From positions 1 to 64,000 of the forward strand of contig JADKHW010000020.1 of NCBI GenBank assembly GCA_016721565.1: a stretch of DNA of 64,000 nucleotides, written 5' to 3'. This DNA is from a bacterium. GTDB taxonomy: Bacteria > Electryoneota > RPQS01. The position numbers and the translations under genes are program-made. The notes under the pieces are model-generated. The model searched no databases. It worked only from the letters and a program-made list of their open reading frames with translations, and was not told the origin of the DNA. Below are positions 1-10,554 of this stretch, in pieces. The first letter of the stretch is position 1, and each line of letters begins with the position of its first letter.

Positions 1-1457
1 CAACTTCGTTTAAGCTGATTTCATTCGACAATTCTTGACGTGATGCTGCACGGGAGAGGAAGTTTTAATGCATTGATGCTTGCCAAAGGAATGCAGAACG
101 TAGCGGACGGTTTGCCCAAAATTGCGGCAGCATTGCGAACAAGAGAAGTTTAGCGATACGAAGAGCAAAACGACGCCCAACATCACTACCGATGCGAGTG
201 CTTCACGGCCACCGCGATAGATGGCCAACAGAGCAAGCTGGGCCGCAGTAAGGATGAAGAGTAAACGATAGCTGAATTGAATGTGTTGTGTCCACTTTTT
301 ACGAGATATTCGAGCAGCGCTGTCGAGCAAAGACGATGGCAGGCTGAGCTTGACCAAATGCTGAAGTCAGAAACCACGCTCGCAGGGCGCGAAGATGTGA
401 TTAATTTTGCAATCGCTCCTCCGAGTAAGTAATCCGAACCATTTGATGAAAGAAACTGCGCGGAACGCTTGTGCGGACAAAAATGGGCCAAACGGAAACC
501 ACTCGACGAAGATGTAACCGCAAGCAAGAAAAGCGAGCACAAGACTTGCCCCGATACCGAAGCGGCGCGCGAGCAGGTGATCCGTGGTCGGATGTCATAC
601 CACATTTTCCACAACAGTACTCCAGCAATGACGAAGAGCAGCACAGCGACATACTGCCCAATAGAGTATGTGCTGGGTAGATGGAAGCCATGCGGTGCGG
701 AACCTGATCAAATAGTCAAGGGATTGCGCGACAGGCTTTGCCCGCGCAAGGGAAGAAACCAGAAGATAAAGTTGAATAGCCCGAAGGAAATTCCAGAACC
801 AAGCCACCAGAGCCATTGTTTGCGGATTTGGCCGTCATCATTAATTGTTTTATCCGCAACAACTTTGAAAAATAAAGAGACACCAATAGTGCCGAATCCG
901 ATTGCGGCGGCTTGGAGGGCAACTTGCGGGTGAATGAAGGAGCCGATCATTGCCAAGACTGCACAGCCCGCAGGCCGCAAGTTAACGCCTTCCCAGAGAC
1001 ACCACAGCGCAAGGAACAGCATCAGTGAACGCGGGAGCATGTATGAAGCAACAAGATGCGAGGCTCCGCCAAGTTCGACTGAACCTAAGACCATGACTAA
1101 CGCAGTTGCAATTAGCGCGGGAAGATCGCTTGACTTGAAAAGTAGCACGCGGCGAAGAAGGTAACGGCGGCGATTCCGGCGTGCTGCAAGCAGGTTAACA
1201 ACAGGTAAGGTACGTTGAGCGGAATAACTTTGGCGAGCGTGCCCATGAATGCGACGAAATAGTAGCGCGGGCTGAAACTCGACATTGCATCAACGGAGTA
1301 ATCACCGACTGCAAATGTTGGATCGAGATAGCGGCGGATCAGCGGAAGCTGCTCGAGCTGATCTGACTCCGCATAAAGATAGCCGTGCAGCGCAGTAGCA
1401 GGTACCGAGCAGCATGGCCAAGTAGAACTTCGACGATGCGGGTCGCGCAGTTATCAA
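1..1457 (-). CDS. Multi-pass membrane protein of surface-glycan locus, GT-C/DUF6798-like (partial, frameshifted)
   Basis: This is a hydrophobic protein that runs off the left edge of the window. Read from 1457 downward across several frames, it begins near a TTG that overlaps the epimerase stop. It then gives HGYLYAESDQLEQLPLIRRY and SFSPRYYFVAFMGTLAKVIP, followed by SHLVASYMLPRSLMLFLALW and a series of membrane helices. This arrangement (an acidic loop after the first helix, then SPRYYF and many helices) resembles DUF6798/GT-C-type integral membrane proteins, which are thought to act in glycan assembly. The substrate is unknown. The reading frame changes near 1395, 1140, 715, 660 and 575, yet the protein character continues across each break. 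It is the last visible gene of an operon with an epimerase, a GT2 enzyme and a methyltransferase. The family assignment is from pattern memory and is moderate. Confidence 0.55.
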
Positions 1458-2394
1458 TTTATTGAGCAACGGGTTACGCGAGCCTCTGCATGTTTTGATG
1501 AACCAAACGGATTCCGTGGCATGTCAATCGGCGCCCAGTGCGTCGGAGCAGATGTTTCGGATAGGTAATGTCGGCGGCGTTTCGGTTGGAATCGGAAAAA
1601 ACAAAATAAACTTTGCGGCGCAGTACGCGCTCTGCAATTTCCTGAATCGTGAATGGAAGTCGGCCTGCCTGATGCCAGGGTATGGCAGATTGCTTCGTTT
1701 GACTCGGGGATGTCGAGAATCGGCGGCAATGATTGACCAATGTCGCGACTGATGTCAAAATCGCGGAAGAATGCGATTGCCTACCAAACTCAAGACACGA
1801 TGCTGAATACGCGCTTTGCAGAATTACCGAAATCAATCCGGCGCGTTTGCCCTCGTGCGCAAAGCCGCAGACGGAACTCGGTCGGTAACAAGCTTGAAGA
1901 GCCGAGCACTACTCGCATACAGCGCATTCTCCTGGCGAAGCTTCCAATGTTCCGGAGGGAGTTGGGCGCCGTTCCGTGTCGCGACTGACGAGACCTTTTT
2001 GCCTTCAAACAGCCCGCCTGCCGAACTCACGAGATGAAAATCTACTAGCGCATTCGGGTGTGATTGCGACAACTTTTCAGCGAAGTTCAAGACGTTGACG
2101 AAAGTTTGAAACTCGACTTCAAGCTCCTTGACGGAGAAGCAAGCCGCCTTTCCCAGCGCTCAGAGAATTGAGGCGCTGGAGATCGGCATGCCTTGCTGAA
2201 AGGGCTTTGGTGACAGACTCAAGCTCTGCTCATGCTGATCTGGCGTGAACCACGTGAACGGCAGGGGATTCTTCCTGAAAATCCGTATTCATATGTAAGG
2301 CGGATTTCACCGCCCCGCCGATTAGGCCAACACCGAAAATCGCAACGACGTGTTGCGAGGCCGAAGAGGAGTTTGCGGTCGCGAGCAAGAGCAT
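1454..2394 (-). CDS. NAD-dependent epimerase/dehydratase (sugar nucleotide), frameshifted
   Basis: The gene starts at an ATG at 2394, six bases after the glycosyltransferase stop. The N-terminus reads VVAIFGVGLIGGAVKSAL, a Rossmann GxGxxG nucleotide-binding loop. Further on are FHLVSSAGGLFEG (the SSxG catalytic-serine region) and a C-terminal stretch containing EIAERVLRRKVYFVF and NAADITYPKHLL, which matches the C-terminal half of extended short-chain dehydrogenases of the UDP-glucose 4-epimerase type. The length, about 313 residues, is normal for the family. The likely role is making a nucleotide-sugar precursor for the glycan locus. At least four frame changes occur, and no single frame covers more than about 120 residues. 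The exact substrate cannot be called. Confidence 0.6.
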
Positions 2395-2399
2395 CGTGC

Positions 2400-3395
2400 T
2401 TAGTTCTTGCGGAAGTAGTCAGCGAGAATTTTGTCAGAGGTGCGGTCAACGACAAAGAAAGTCGGTTTGCCTTGTATGTGCAGGAGGATGGTGCGGATGT
2501 ACTCCATCGTCATCACGAGAGCAAGAAGATCGATAAGCCGCAGAAGAACGAGATGGCTACGAACAATGATGCCCAGCCGGAGGATGTTGGGAGCATTCGG
2601 ATCGATAAATTTGTTGTAAAACGCGAGGACGAGCGCTCCGAACGACAGGGCAACGGCAAACAATCCAATCAAAAGCCGATGCGCAGAACTTTGGTTTGAG
2701 AGAAACAATAAGCCTGCGCGCGTGGGACTAACAGTTTCATAAAGCTATAGCCGCTACTCTTTTGAATCGATGTAGCGCTGATCTTTTTAGCGGCAGGTAG
2801 AGAGTGCGAATCTTATTGCTAAACCAGCGAGAGCGCGACATCAAAGTAGGTTTCATGACCGCAGACGCTGGCCGTGGCACGTGCAACGGAGCCACGCATA
2901 ACCCGAAAACTGTTGAAGTCGCGGATGTGAGGAATACCGGTCAGCTTGACCAGTATGTATTTGTAGGAACGTGAGCCCCAATCGCGCAAGAGGCTCTGGT
3001 GCACATGCTGTTCCGGTTTGGCATAGGTGATGTCGCATGTATTCAGGACGGCTTCTGCCAGCATTTGCGGAGGAAATTGGGATCGTGCTGAAGATCTTCA
3101 TCGAGCGTGGCAACCCAATCTCCAGACGTGGTAGAATCCCGGCAATCGTGGCAGGGTGCTGACCAAAATTGCGAGCAAGTTGAATAACGCGCACCCACTT
3201 CATCTTGGCGGTTAGTTCGACAAGTACGTCTGCGGAACCATCACGGACGCGTCATCGACGAGTATAAGCTCGACGATATCCCCGGTGCATCGGCACTTGC
3301 GGGACGTCTTTGGGTTTTTCACCTGCCGGCCAAATCCGCAAGATATTTTGCGCCGGAATAGCTGGTGTAACAATTGGAAATGTGATCTTACGCAT
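2400..3395 (-). CDS. Family 2 glycosyltransferase, polyprenyl-phosphate sugar transferase type, frameshifted
   Basis: Joined across frames, the protein reads VELILVDDAS followed by RDGSADVLVELTAK, then VRVIQLARNFGQHPATIAG, which is the classic GT2 core (nucleotide-sugar-binding DD and the RNFGQ block). After a break comes the KSSGYSFMKL box. The C-terminus has two predicted membrane helices and ends EYIRTILLHIQGKPTFFVVD. That combination is typical of DPM1/ArnC/GtrB-like enzymes, which load a sugar onto undecaprenyl phosphate at the inner membrane. About 330 residues is the usual length. The ATG at 3395 overlaps the methyltransferase stop by 8 bp, which supports the start and translational coupling. 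At 3244-3247 the DAS-RDGS join needs one more C, as expected for a homopolymer error. The first 40 residues are poorly resolved. Confidence 0.7.
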
Positions 3396-4222
3396 AGTTT
3401 GTTAGGCTCGACTTTGCGTAGGTGCTTGGGAAGTTGGTGCCATTGGCGACGAAGGCGTACTGTGCTCCAGCGGCAGCCACTCAATGAACTTTTCGATGAA
3501 CAATGGCGCTTTCAGCGCAGGAGGGACAAAAATCACATAGTGAAACGACGTCTTGGAATCAAAGGCTTGTGACAGCAATTTGTTCGGTAGCTTGGCTTCA
3601 GCAAACGCGCGTCTTTGTCGAACGGACACTCGCGCACGATCTTGCGGGTGATGGGATTAATCGGGTTTTGCTCAAACAAGACGAAGACACCATCGGGATT
3701 CAGAGTTTTGCGCAAACCGGCAAGTAATCCTTCATGGAGTTCAAACGGAATGTGGTGAAAGACGTTGACTGCGAGGATCATGTCAAACATCGGAGCCTTA
3801 TAGGGCAATGTCTCGCCGTCGAAGTAATCCAGTTTGCAACTGTCCAGATTAAGTTTGGCAGCAATGTCAAGGCTGTCCTGTGAAATATCGGTGCCAAATA
3901 GTACAGCCTTGGGAAAGTGCTTGCGGAGGTGCTTCAGGTTCTTGCCCGTCCCACAGCCAAAATCAAGAATCGTCGAAGGCGCAAGATTGCGTTCGCGACA
4001 TATCCGCCAGTCGATCAATTTTGTACTCGGCGAAATATTCGCCATCCTTGCCGACGAATTCGAGCGACCGATTGAGAAGGTCTTCGTATTCGCCTGCGTA
4101 TTGATCGAAATTCTGTAGCTCTTGTTTTCCAAAGGTACCAACCGACTAAAAGGATGGGGAAATTGATAGAGAAGCAAATGCCGTGCTCCTGCTGCATCTT
4201 CTTCGCTTATCTTGCTAACCAA
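3388..4222 (-). CDS. Class I SAM-dependent methyltransferase, frameshifted
   Basis: The central block STILDFGCGTGKNLKHL is motif I of class I methyltransferases, followed by GTDISQDSLDIA and FDMILAVNVFHHIPFE. The N-terminal part, in another frame, reads QNFDQYAGEYEDLLNRSLE and EYFAEYKIDRLA, the usual lead-in of small-molecule or sugar methyltransferases. The C-terminus reads FVPPALKAPLFIEKFIEWLP and then, after one missing G near 3466, AQYAFVANGTNFPSTYAK before the stop at 3388. The total length, about 275 residues, fits the family. It is the first gene of the minus-strand glycan operon and probably methylates a glycan or a precursor sugar. The start at 4222 is the longest option; a TTG about 80 bases further in is possible. 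Confidence 0.6.
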
Positions 4223-4298
4223 TAATTTTCAGGAACACAGTCAACGAAATGGCCCCACGATTTGAATTCAAGCGGCGAAGTTTGCCCTAATTAGGGCT

Positions 4299-4326
4299 TG
4301 ACTCTCTTCTTTGTTGGCTGTATATT
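4299..4326 (+). promoter_or_regulatory. Sigma-70 promoter of the perR-like gene
   Basis: TTGACT at 4299-4304 and TATATT at 4321-4326 are separated by 16 bases. They lie about 50 bases upstream of the regulator start and face it. The same hexamer pattern appears upstream of the gene ending at 29358, so it fits promoters of this genome. Confidence 0.6.
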
Positions 4327-4332
4327 ATTAAA

Positions 4333-4347
4333 CAGGAATCATTCTTA
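4333..4347 (+). promoter_or_regulatory. Candidate PerR/Fur operator
   Basis: CAGGAATCATTCTTA contains the palindromic core AATCATT and matches the Bacillus PerR consensus TTAnAATnATTnTAA at 8 of 12 fixed positions. It sits just downstream of the -10 box, where a bound repressor would block transcription of the regulator and of the catalase behind it. This is an inference from one site. Confidence 0.35.
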
Positions 4348-4374
4348 TTTAGTATTTCATTGCAGGAGCTTACT

Positions 4375-4819
4375 TTGAGTTTGCCGGAAACGGAACTTGC
4401 GGTGTTCATGGAGCGGCTGCGGGGAATCCGGGATTAAGCTGACCCACCAGCGGATGGAGATCTTTAAGGAGGTCGCCAGCCGGATGGATCACCCAGATGC
4501 TGCCTCGGTTTATGAGCGGGTACGCGAGCGTGTGCCGACAATTTCGCTGGATACAGTGTACCGGACGCTGTGGATGCTAAAGGAAGCAGGACTGATAACC
4601 ACTTTGGGCCCAGCGCACGACCGCTTGAGGTTTGATGCGAATACGGCCCCGCACCACCATTTCGTTTGCACGAGCTGCGGGAAGACAGAGGATTTCTACT
4701 GTGATGCATTCAACAGCTTGAATGTGCCGCAGGAAGTAAATGCAATCGGCGTGGTTGAGCGCGCCCAAGTGGAGTTGCGCGGGTTGTGCAATGCTTGTGC
4801 AAAAGAAGAAACGAAATAG
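4375..4819 (+). CDS. perR: Fur-family peroxide/metal regulator, PerR-like (one-base frameshift)
   Basis: The start is a TTG at 4375 with AGGAG six bases upstream, giving SLPETELAVFMERLR. The frame then shifts at the GGGG run 4421-4424; with three G it continues as ESGIKLTHQRMEIFKEVA. This is the Fur winged helix, followed by HPDAASVYERVR and ISLDTVYRTLWMLKEAGLI. The dimerization domain has the metal ligands HHHFVCTSCGKTEDFYCD and a C-terminal CNAC, making two CxxC pairs for the structural zinc. The length, about 147 residues, is right. The catalase gene starts 52 bases downstream, which makes a PerR-type peroxide sensor more likely than an iron-sensing Fur. An operator-like palindrome overlaps its own promoter region, so autoregulation is likely. 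PerR versus Fur rests mainly on context. Confidence 0.75.
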
Positions 4820-4871
4820 GACCAGTTGGTCTTAATCATATATAGCAAAAAGTTCGAAAAGGATAAAGAAA

Positions 4872-6376
4872 ATGGCAGAAAACAAGAAGCCACTGACAAC
4901 AAGTCAGGGTGCACCCGTGCCAGACGATCTAAATTCCATGACCGCAGGTGAACGTGGGCCAGTGTTGGCGCAGGATATTCATTTGTTTGACAAGCTCGCG
5001 CACTTCGACCGCGAACGCATCCCCGAACGCGTGGTGCATGCCAAAGGCGCAGGAGCGGGTGGATATTTTGAAGTGACACACGACGTTACGAAGTACACAC
5101 GCGCGAATTTCTTGTCGCAAATCGGCAAGAAGACGGAAGTCTTCGCGCTTCTCTACCGTGGGCGGAGAGAAGGGATCGGCGGACACGGACCGTGACCCGC
5201 GCGGGTTTGCAGTAAAGTTCTTCACCGAAGAGGGCAACTACGACTTCGTCGGGAATAATACCCCGGTGTTCTTCATTCGTGATCCGCTGAAGTTCCCCGA
5301 TTTCATTCACACTCAGAAGCGCAATCCGGCTACGAATCTTAAAGACGCCGACATGTTCTGGGATTTTCTGTCACTTACGCCGGAGTCGGTGCATCAAGTT
5401 ACAATTTTGTTCTCAGATCGTGGTACACCAAACGGCTACCGTCAAATGCACGGTTTCAGCGGTCATACATTTATGTGGTACAATGAAAAGAACGAATATG
5501 TGTGGGTGAAGATTCACTTCAGGGCTGAACTTGGCTCAAAGACTTTCACTAGGGAAGAAGCTGGCAAGCTTGCAGGAGAAGATCCGGACTTTGCCACACG
5601 CGATTTGCACAACGCTATTGAAAAGGGCGAGTTTCCTGAGTGGAAGGTGTACGTCCAGATCATGACGCCGGAACAGGTTGAGAAATATCGATTCAATTCT
5701 TTTGATATTACAAAAGTTTGGCCACACGCTGACGCACCGTTGATTCCCGTGGGTCGAATGGTGCTGAATCGCAATCCAAAGAATTATTTTGCTGAGACGG
5801 AGCAGGCAGCGTTTTCACCGGGTACAGTTGTGCCGGGAATCGCACCATCGCCGGACAAGATGCTGCAAGGTCGCTTGTTCAGCTATCATGACACACATCG
5901 TCATCGTTTGGGAACGAACTATCACTTGATTCCAATCAACGCACCTCATGTGAGCGGTGAGCACAACTACCAGCGCGATGGAGCGATGCGGACGGATGAG
6001 AATGGCGGCGGCAGTCCAAATTATTCGCCAACAGTTTCGGCGGCCCGCTTCAAGAGCAAAACACTCCCAACCGCCAGTACCGCTCACAGGTGTAATCGAT
6101 CGGTTCAGTTTTGAATTGACCGACGATGATTTTGTGCAACCGGCGGCGCTTTACCGTAAGGTAATGAGCGATACGGATCGTGCCCACTTAATCGGCAACA
6201 TCGTAGGACACTTGAAGAATGCACAGCCGCGAATTCAAAAGAGGCAGACGGCGTTATTCTACAAGGTAGACAAAGAGTACGGTGAGCGAGTCGCACAAGG
6301 GCTTGGATTGGCAGTCGATGAGATTGCAAAGCTTGCTTCGATGTCGCAAGCGGAGCGCGTGAAGGCAACTTCATAA
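4872..6376 (+). CDS. katA: Monofunctional haem catalase (three frameshifts)
   Basis: This enzyme splits hydrogen peroxide to water and oxygen. The sequence carries RERIPERVVHAKGAGAGGYF with the catalytic His near residue 55, VGNNTPVFFIRDPLKFPDFI with the distal Asn, and RLFSYHDTHRHRLGTNY with the haem-ligand Tyr. The gene is in three frames. A GC pair seems missing near 5145 (VFA-RFSTVGGEKGSADT), one A near 6031 (YSP-NSFGGPLQEQNTPNRQ), and another indel lies near 6090, before GVIDRFSFELTDDDFVQPAA. Reassembled, it is about 500 residues, the small-subunit clade size. An AAGGAT ribosome site precedes the ATG. It follows the PerR-like gene and is probably derepressed by peroxide. A hairpin terminator lies 20 bases after the stop. 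Conservation on both sides of every break argues against a decayed gene. Confidence 0.9.
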
Positions 6377-6394
6377 GCTATTATGAGTAGAAAC

Positions 6395-6427
6395 AAAAAC
6401 GGGTTAGCCATTGGCTAACCCGTTTTT
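6395..6427. terminator. Bidirectional rho-independent terminator
   Basis: A-rich tract, 11-bp stem CGGGTTAGCCA/TGGCTAACCCG and T-run lie between the convergent catalase and receptor genes, so it can serve both strands. Confidence 0.85.
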
Positions 6428-6450
6428 ATATAAAAGTTCAGGGCAAAGAA

Positions 6451-8849
6451 TTAGTAGTCTTCACCTGAATCTTCACTCCGCGATGCGTCACGCTTCTTCT
6501 TGAAATTGTTGAAAGTGTAGCCTGCGCTGAGCGTGAATACGGGTGCGTTTTGCGAGAAATACTCATAACTGTAAAGGCCGGGTGACTCCGTCGTTGATTC
6601 GCGTTTACCTGTGCCGAATACGTCACGGACTTGCAAGGCAACATTGAGTTTTTGTTCAGGAAGTCTTGGCGAATACCGAGATTGGCTGTGAAGGAAGGTT
6701 TATTTTCACCCTGCGAAGTGATTGTGGGGCCATTGTAGTTGGCATCAATTTGAAATTTCATCGTCGGCGTCAGCGCCATGATGCTGTTCAGCTTGCCATC
6801 ATACGCGAAGGTATGCTCATCAAACGATCGTCCTTGTGCATCACCGTTGACGCGTTGATCATAGAGATTGCCGGAAATGCCGAGCGACCAGCCCTTGCGA
6901 ACAGTGATATCGGTCCGCAGTTCGGTACCAAAAGAGAATTGGCTGCCAACGTTGGCGGGTTGCGTGAGGGTCACGTTTTCGGCATATACACTGCGGAGCA
7001 TCTCGACGTTATTATGTTTGACTCGGTAGTATCCTTCAATAGAAGAGAACTGGCCAAGAACCTTAGTTTGGTAGCTGAGCTCATATGAGTCGATGAATTC
7101 GGGAAGCAGGTCAGGGTTGCCTGTGCGCACATTATAGTTATTCTCCCACGAAATAAATGGCTCAAGATACCACGGGCGCGAATGCTCGACACGGCGAGTG
7201 TAGCTTGCAGAAAGCTGTTTTGAACCACCGAGCTGCATCGCGGTGTGGAGGCTTGGATATAAGTCGATTCGCGAAAGTGAAACAGATTGACCGGACGTTT
7301 GTTCAGCAACTTTGCGATCGAGGGCTTCGGCACGCAGACCGATCTGATATTCGACGGACTTCAATTCACCGGAGAATAATCCATATCCGGCTTGCAATGA
7401 GCGGCTAAAATCGGTCGCATTGCTGAACTGTGACTCGGGAACATAGTTTCCAGATACGGTGTCCAATCTACTGTTATCATTCGTACTGTTGAATTTGCCG
7501 AATTGCGACGAAAGTCCTGCCTCAATCTTGCGATTATTGGCAAGCGGTCTAACGTAGTCGGTTTTAACTTCAAGACGGGAAGTCGGTGGTCCACCCTCTT
7601 CAGTGCGTACACCTGACAGAAGTTGTCCTGACTCAGAGAATTGTTCGGTCGTTACTTCATCTTGCCCATCACGGCCACCAAAGTTTGCATCGAATGTTAA
7701 AATATGGTCGTCTTGCGCAAAGCGGTGTTTCCAGTTTGCAAAAGCGCTTGTGTGCTTGCCACCACGATCGGTGCGGTTGCGTGACAGCGTGTAAACCTGT
7801 GCTGGAAGTTGTTCCGTTGATTCCCACGTTGACAAATCTGAATTGCGCCCAAACGTATAACTGCCGAGCCTACCTCCGAATACGACGTTGTCTTTAGTTG
7901 TAATAGGAACATCAAGTTCGGCGCGTAGACCATAGTTGTCGCGCATGCCCATTGATTCGCCGTCTGTCCTGACCGTTGTAGTCAGGTCATCAAATGTTGT
8001 GCGTGTTTCGCTACGGTTTGTGCCTGGATCGCGCCCCACACCAATGTTGCCGCCGAGCGTTAGTGCAGCTTTGCCGACTGGTCTTTGAAAAGTAAAGTCC
8101 GCACCGCGTCGTTCGTCGATGCTCGTGCGGGCATTGACTTGGCCGGAAATTCCGTTGGCTCCGCGGCGCAGGGGGATGATATTAATAATACCCGACGTCC
8201 CTTCAGCGCTGAATCGCGACGACGGATTCGTAATGATTTCAATCTTGTCAATTGTGCCGGAAGGAATCTGCTGCAACGCGTCGTTGGCATCGAGTATTGA
8301 CGGTCGTCCATCAATCATCACGGTGAAATTTGAACTGCCGCGCAGTTTCACATTGCCTTCAATATCCACTGAAACGGATGGAGCCTGCGCAAGAATATCT
8401 GCCGCCGTGCCGGTTGGCGCAATGTTTTGTTTGGCGACGTTGATGACTTTCTTCTCAACGTGGTACTCGACAGACAGTCTTTCACCTTGTACGACAACCT
8501 CGTCTGTAGAAAGTCCCGAAGGAGCAAGCTGGATCTTGCCGAGATTCAGTTTTTGCTGTTCGCGGTTAAGACTCAGATTCGAGAGTGTTTTGGTTTCATA
8601 GCCCAAGAAGTTCACGCGCGCGAAGAACTTACCCGGGCGCAAACTATCAAGTGTAAACGAACCGTTAGCTGTTGTGGCAATTCCAGTAACTTGTGTGCTA
8701 TCTTGTGCACGAAAGAGCATAAACGTCGCATATTCAAGCGGCTCGCCGGAAAGCGAGTCTGAGATTGTTCCTGAAATTGAAAAGCTTGGCATTTGCGCAT
8801 CAACTTGCGTTGCCCCGAACAATACAAAAAGTAAGAAAATAAGATACAA
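6451..8849 (-). CDS. TonB-dependent-receptor-like outer-membrane protein with CarboxypepD_reg domain
   Basis: After a hydrophobic signal sequence ending near VDAQ comes a beta-sandwich regulatory-like domain (SISGTISDSLSGEPLEYATF to about residue 115). A plug domain follows (VINVAKQNIAPTGTAADILA, VKLRGSSNFTVMIDGRPSI), and then a long barrel of alternating strands of the OMP_b-brl_3 type. This is a common Bacteroidetes/FCB surface protein of about 800 residues, usually taking up or secreting unknown ligands. I see no obvious TonB box. One base appears missing near 6664. The correct C-terminus then reads LNVALQVRDVFG and ends in a Lys/Asp-rich tail at 6451, rather than the frameshifted tail ending at 6438. 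The start is probably TTG at 8849, with GGAG upstream. Its ligand is unknown. Confidence 0.75.
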
Positions 8850-8975
8850 AACGTAGCTCCGGTAAGGTAAGATTCCATCATTAGACGCTCAGTAGATACA
8901 AAAGGTTCATTTGACCTCTACCATTTAATCCCAAAACTACCTAAATTACAGTTCTTGAACAAGTAGCGAGGCAGA

Positions 8976-10216
8976 TTGAGAAAGCTGGTCACAAAGGCAG
9001 GCGGATCAGGCGCCCTCCTGAAGGCAGGTTGGGCATTGGCAATAAAGGGCTTCCGGCGCTATATGGGCTGGGAGTCATTTTTGTGCTTTTGCGGGCGCTG
9101 CCTGTGGAGGAGTACGGTTCCTACGGCGTCGCCTGGGCTTTCTTGAATGTGGCCGCCATGTGTACCAGAGGCCTATGGGCTTTGACTTTGGTGCAGAGGT
9201 GGGCCTCGGGATCCGGCGAGCGCGTGCTGGGAGCGATTGTGGGGCTTTCGATGGGGACAACCCTGATTGGAATTGCCGTCGGGTTAATACTAATGCCCGC
9301 GCTCGGGCTTTCGGCGACAGAAACCGGATTGACGTGTCTGGCACTGCTAATTCTGGTACCCCGTGATCTTGCCATCGCATTGGGTCAGGCCGAGGGGCGG
9401 CTTAGGCGAGTGTTTGTGATTGAGGCATGTTATTTCTTTGGCAGTCTTGTGGGCTTTATTGTGTTTGCGCAGAATGGCTGGTTGGTTGATGCGGAGACTG
9501 CACTCATGGTAAATACCGGTGCGATTGTGATCTCATCACTTGCAGGAATCATTCGATATCCGATCGTGCTGAAACCTACATTTATACGAGCGGATTACAA
9601 GGAAGCGACACACTTTGGCAAATGGACAGGGATCCTCGCGATTGGCGACATCTATTTTCAGCAGGGTGATTTGTTAGTCTTGGGTTCGATTCAAAGCCCT
9701 GCGGCGTTGGCTCCGTACATTGCAGCAAAGACGTTTTTGAGGCTATTTGCGCTTGTCTCGCAAGCGATGAACTTTCTGCTTTACCCAATGGCGGCGCGAC
9801 TTGCGGCAGAAGGAGATTTGCCCAAGCTTGCAAGCAAGTTGAAGATAGCGCTTGCGGGAGTGTGGGCGGTTGGCATTCCTGCGGCGATTGCACTGTGGTT
9901 TTATGCCGATCCGGTGATTCCAACATTGTTAGGACATAAGTATGCAGATGCAATTCCGTTTGTGGTCGCTCTGCTACCTGCCGCTCTGCTTGAGCCGATG
10001 TTTAGTACCGGCGCAAACATTCTTGTCGGACTGGGTAAGCCGAGGTTTGCGATTCCGTGGATTGTCGCGGTAATCATTTTGAATGCAACCGCAAATCTTG
10101 TGTTGGTTTCGACAATTCACCTCGAAGCGGCGCCGTGGATTTTGACGGCGAGCTATGCGATACTCGGAGTTGTTCTGCAATCACACCTTCGAAAAGTGCT
10201 CAAGCGGGGAGCATAG
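8976..10216 (+). CDS. Polysaccharide flippase, Wzx/MATE-like
   Basis: The protein has about 12 predicted membrane helices and the typical opening of O-antigen and polysaccharide flippases, with a glycine-rich first helix, VLLRALPVEEYGSYGVAWA and later QQGDLLVLGSI. Members move undecaprenyl-linked glycans across the inner membrane. The longest uninterrupted frame begins at 9029. However, a TTG at 8976, with GCGAGG upstream, encodes RKLVTKAGGSGALLKAGWAL and joins perfectly if one G is restored near 9038 (GWALGNKGLPALYG). I therefore place the start there. It lies across the receptor from the minus-strand glycan operon and may serve the same glycan. A strong terminator follows the stop. Confidence 0.75.
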
Positions 10217-10232
10217 GGGTTTTGTCACCTTG

Positions 10233-10260
10233 TTGGCCGGGCAATGCCCGGCTTTTTTTG
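10233..10260 (+). terminator. Rho-independent terminator after the flippase
   Basis: GGCCGGGC AAT GCCCGGC forms a GC-rich hairpin followed directly by a run of seven T. Confidence 0.9.
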
Positions 10261-10554
10261 TGCTTAAATCACAGTTAAGTAGACAAGAGAGGTAAAGTTA
10301 AAAAGAAATCTTGGTTTGGGGTTGCATTTGCGGCAATGATGCATTATGATAAAGATGGTTTCGTTGTTGGCGCAACAGGTATATCAGCCTGAACACATCC
10401 ACATTCTGGACGATTTAGTACGGATTCAAATCAACAGTTTATAAACAGACTATTTCAGTCTGATTACATAGGCAAGAGTCGATTGAATCCAGACTATTGC
10501 CATGAATGACGAAATAGAGCAATAAAGTACGCCTCCTTTTGTGGCAAAAAAGGC
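10261..10554. other. Intergenic region upstream of the cbb3 locus
   Basis: About 290 AT-rich bases without a convincing open frame. It holds the promoter region of the oxidase operon and the FNR-like site described separately. I could not fix a -35/-10 pair with confidence. Confidence 0.5.
10421..10434. promoter_or_regulatory. FNR/CRP-family-like binding site
   Basis: CGGAT TCAA ATCAA matches the FNR consensus TTGAT-N4-ATCAA at 8 of 10 positions, with a perfect right half. It is 120 bases upstream of ccoI, at the head of a cbb3 oxidase operon. Such operons are commonly activated by FNR-type regulators at low oxygen. No regulator gene of this type is in the window. Confidence 0.35.

Noticed and set aside
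1..4222. Glycan operon as decayed pseudogenes
   Set aside because: Catalytic and structural motifs are intact on both sides of every break, in family order and at normal total length.
4872..6376. Programmed frameshifting in catalase
   Set aside because: The breaks differ in site and direction and lack slippery sequences; ordinary indels explain them.
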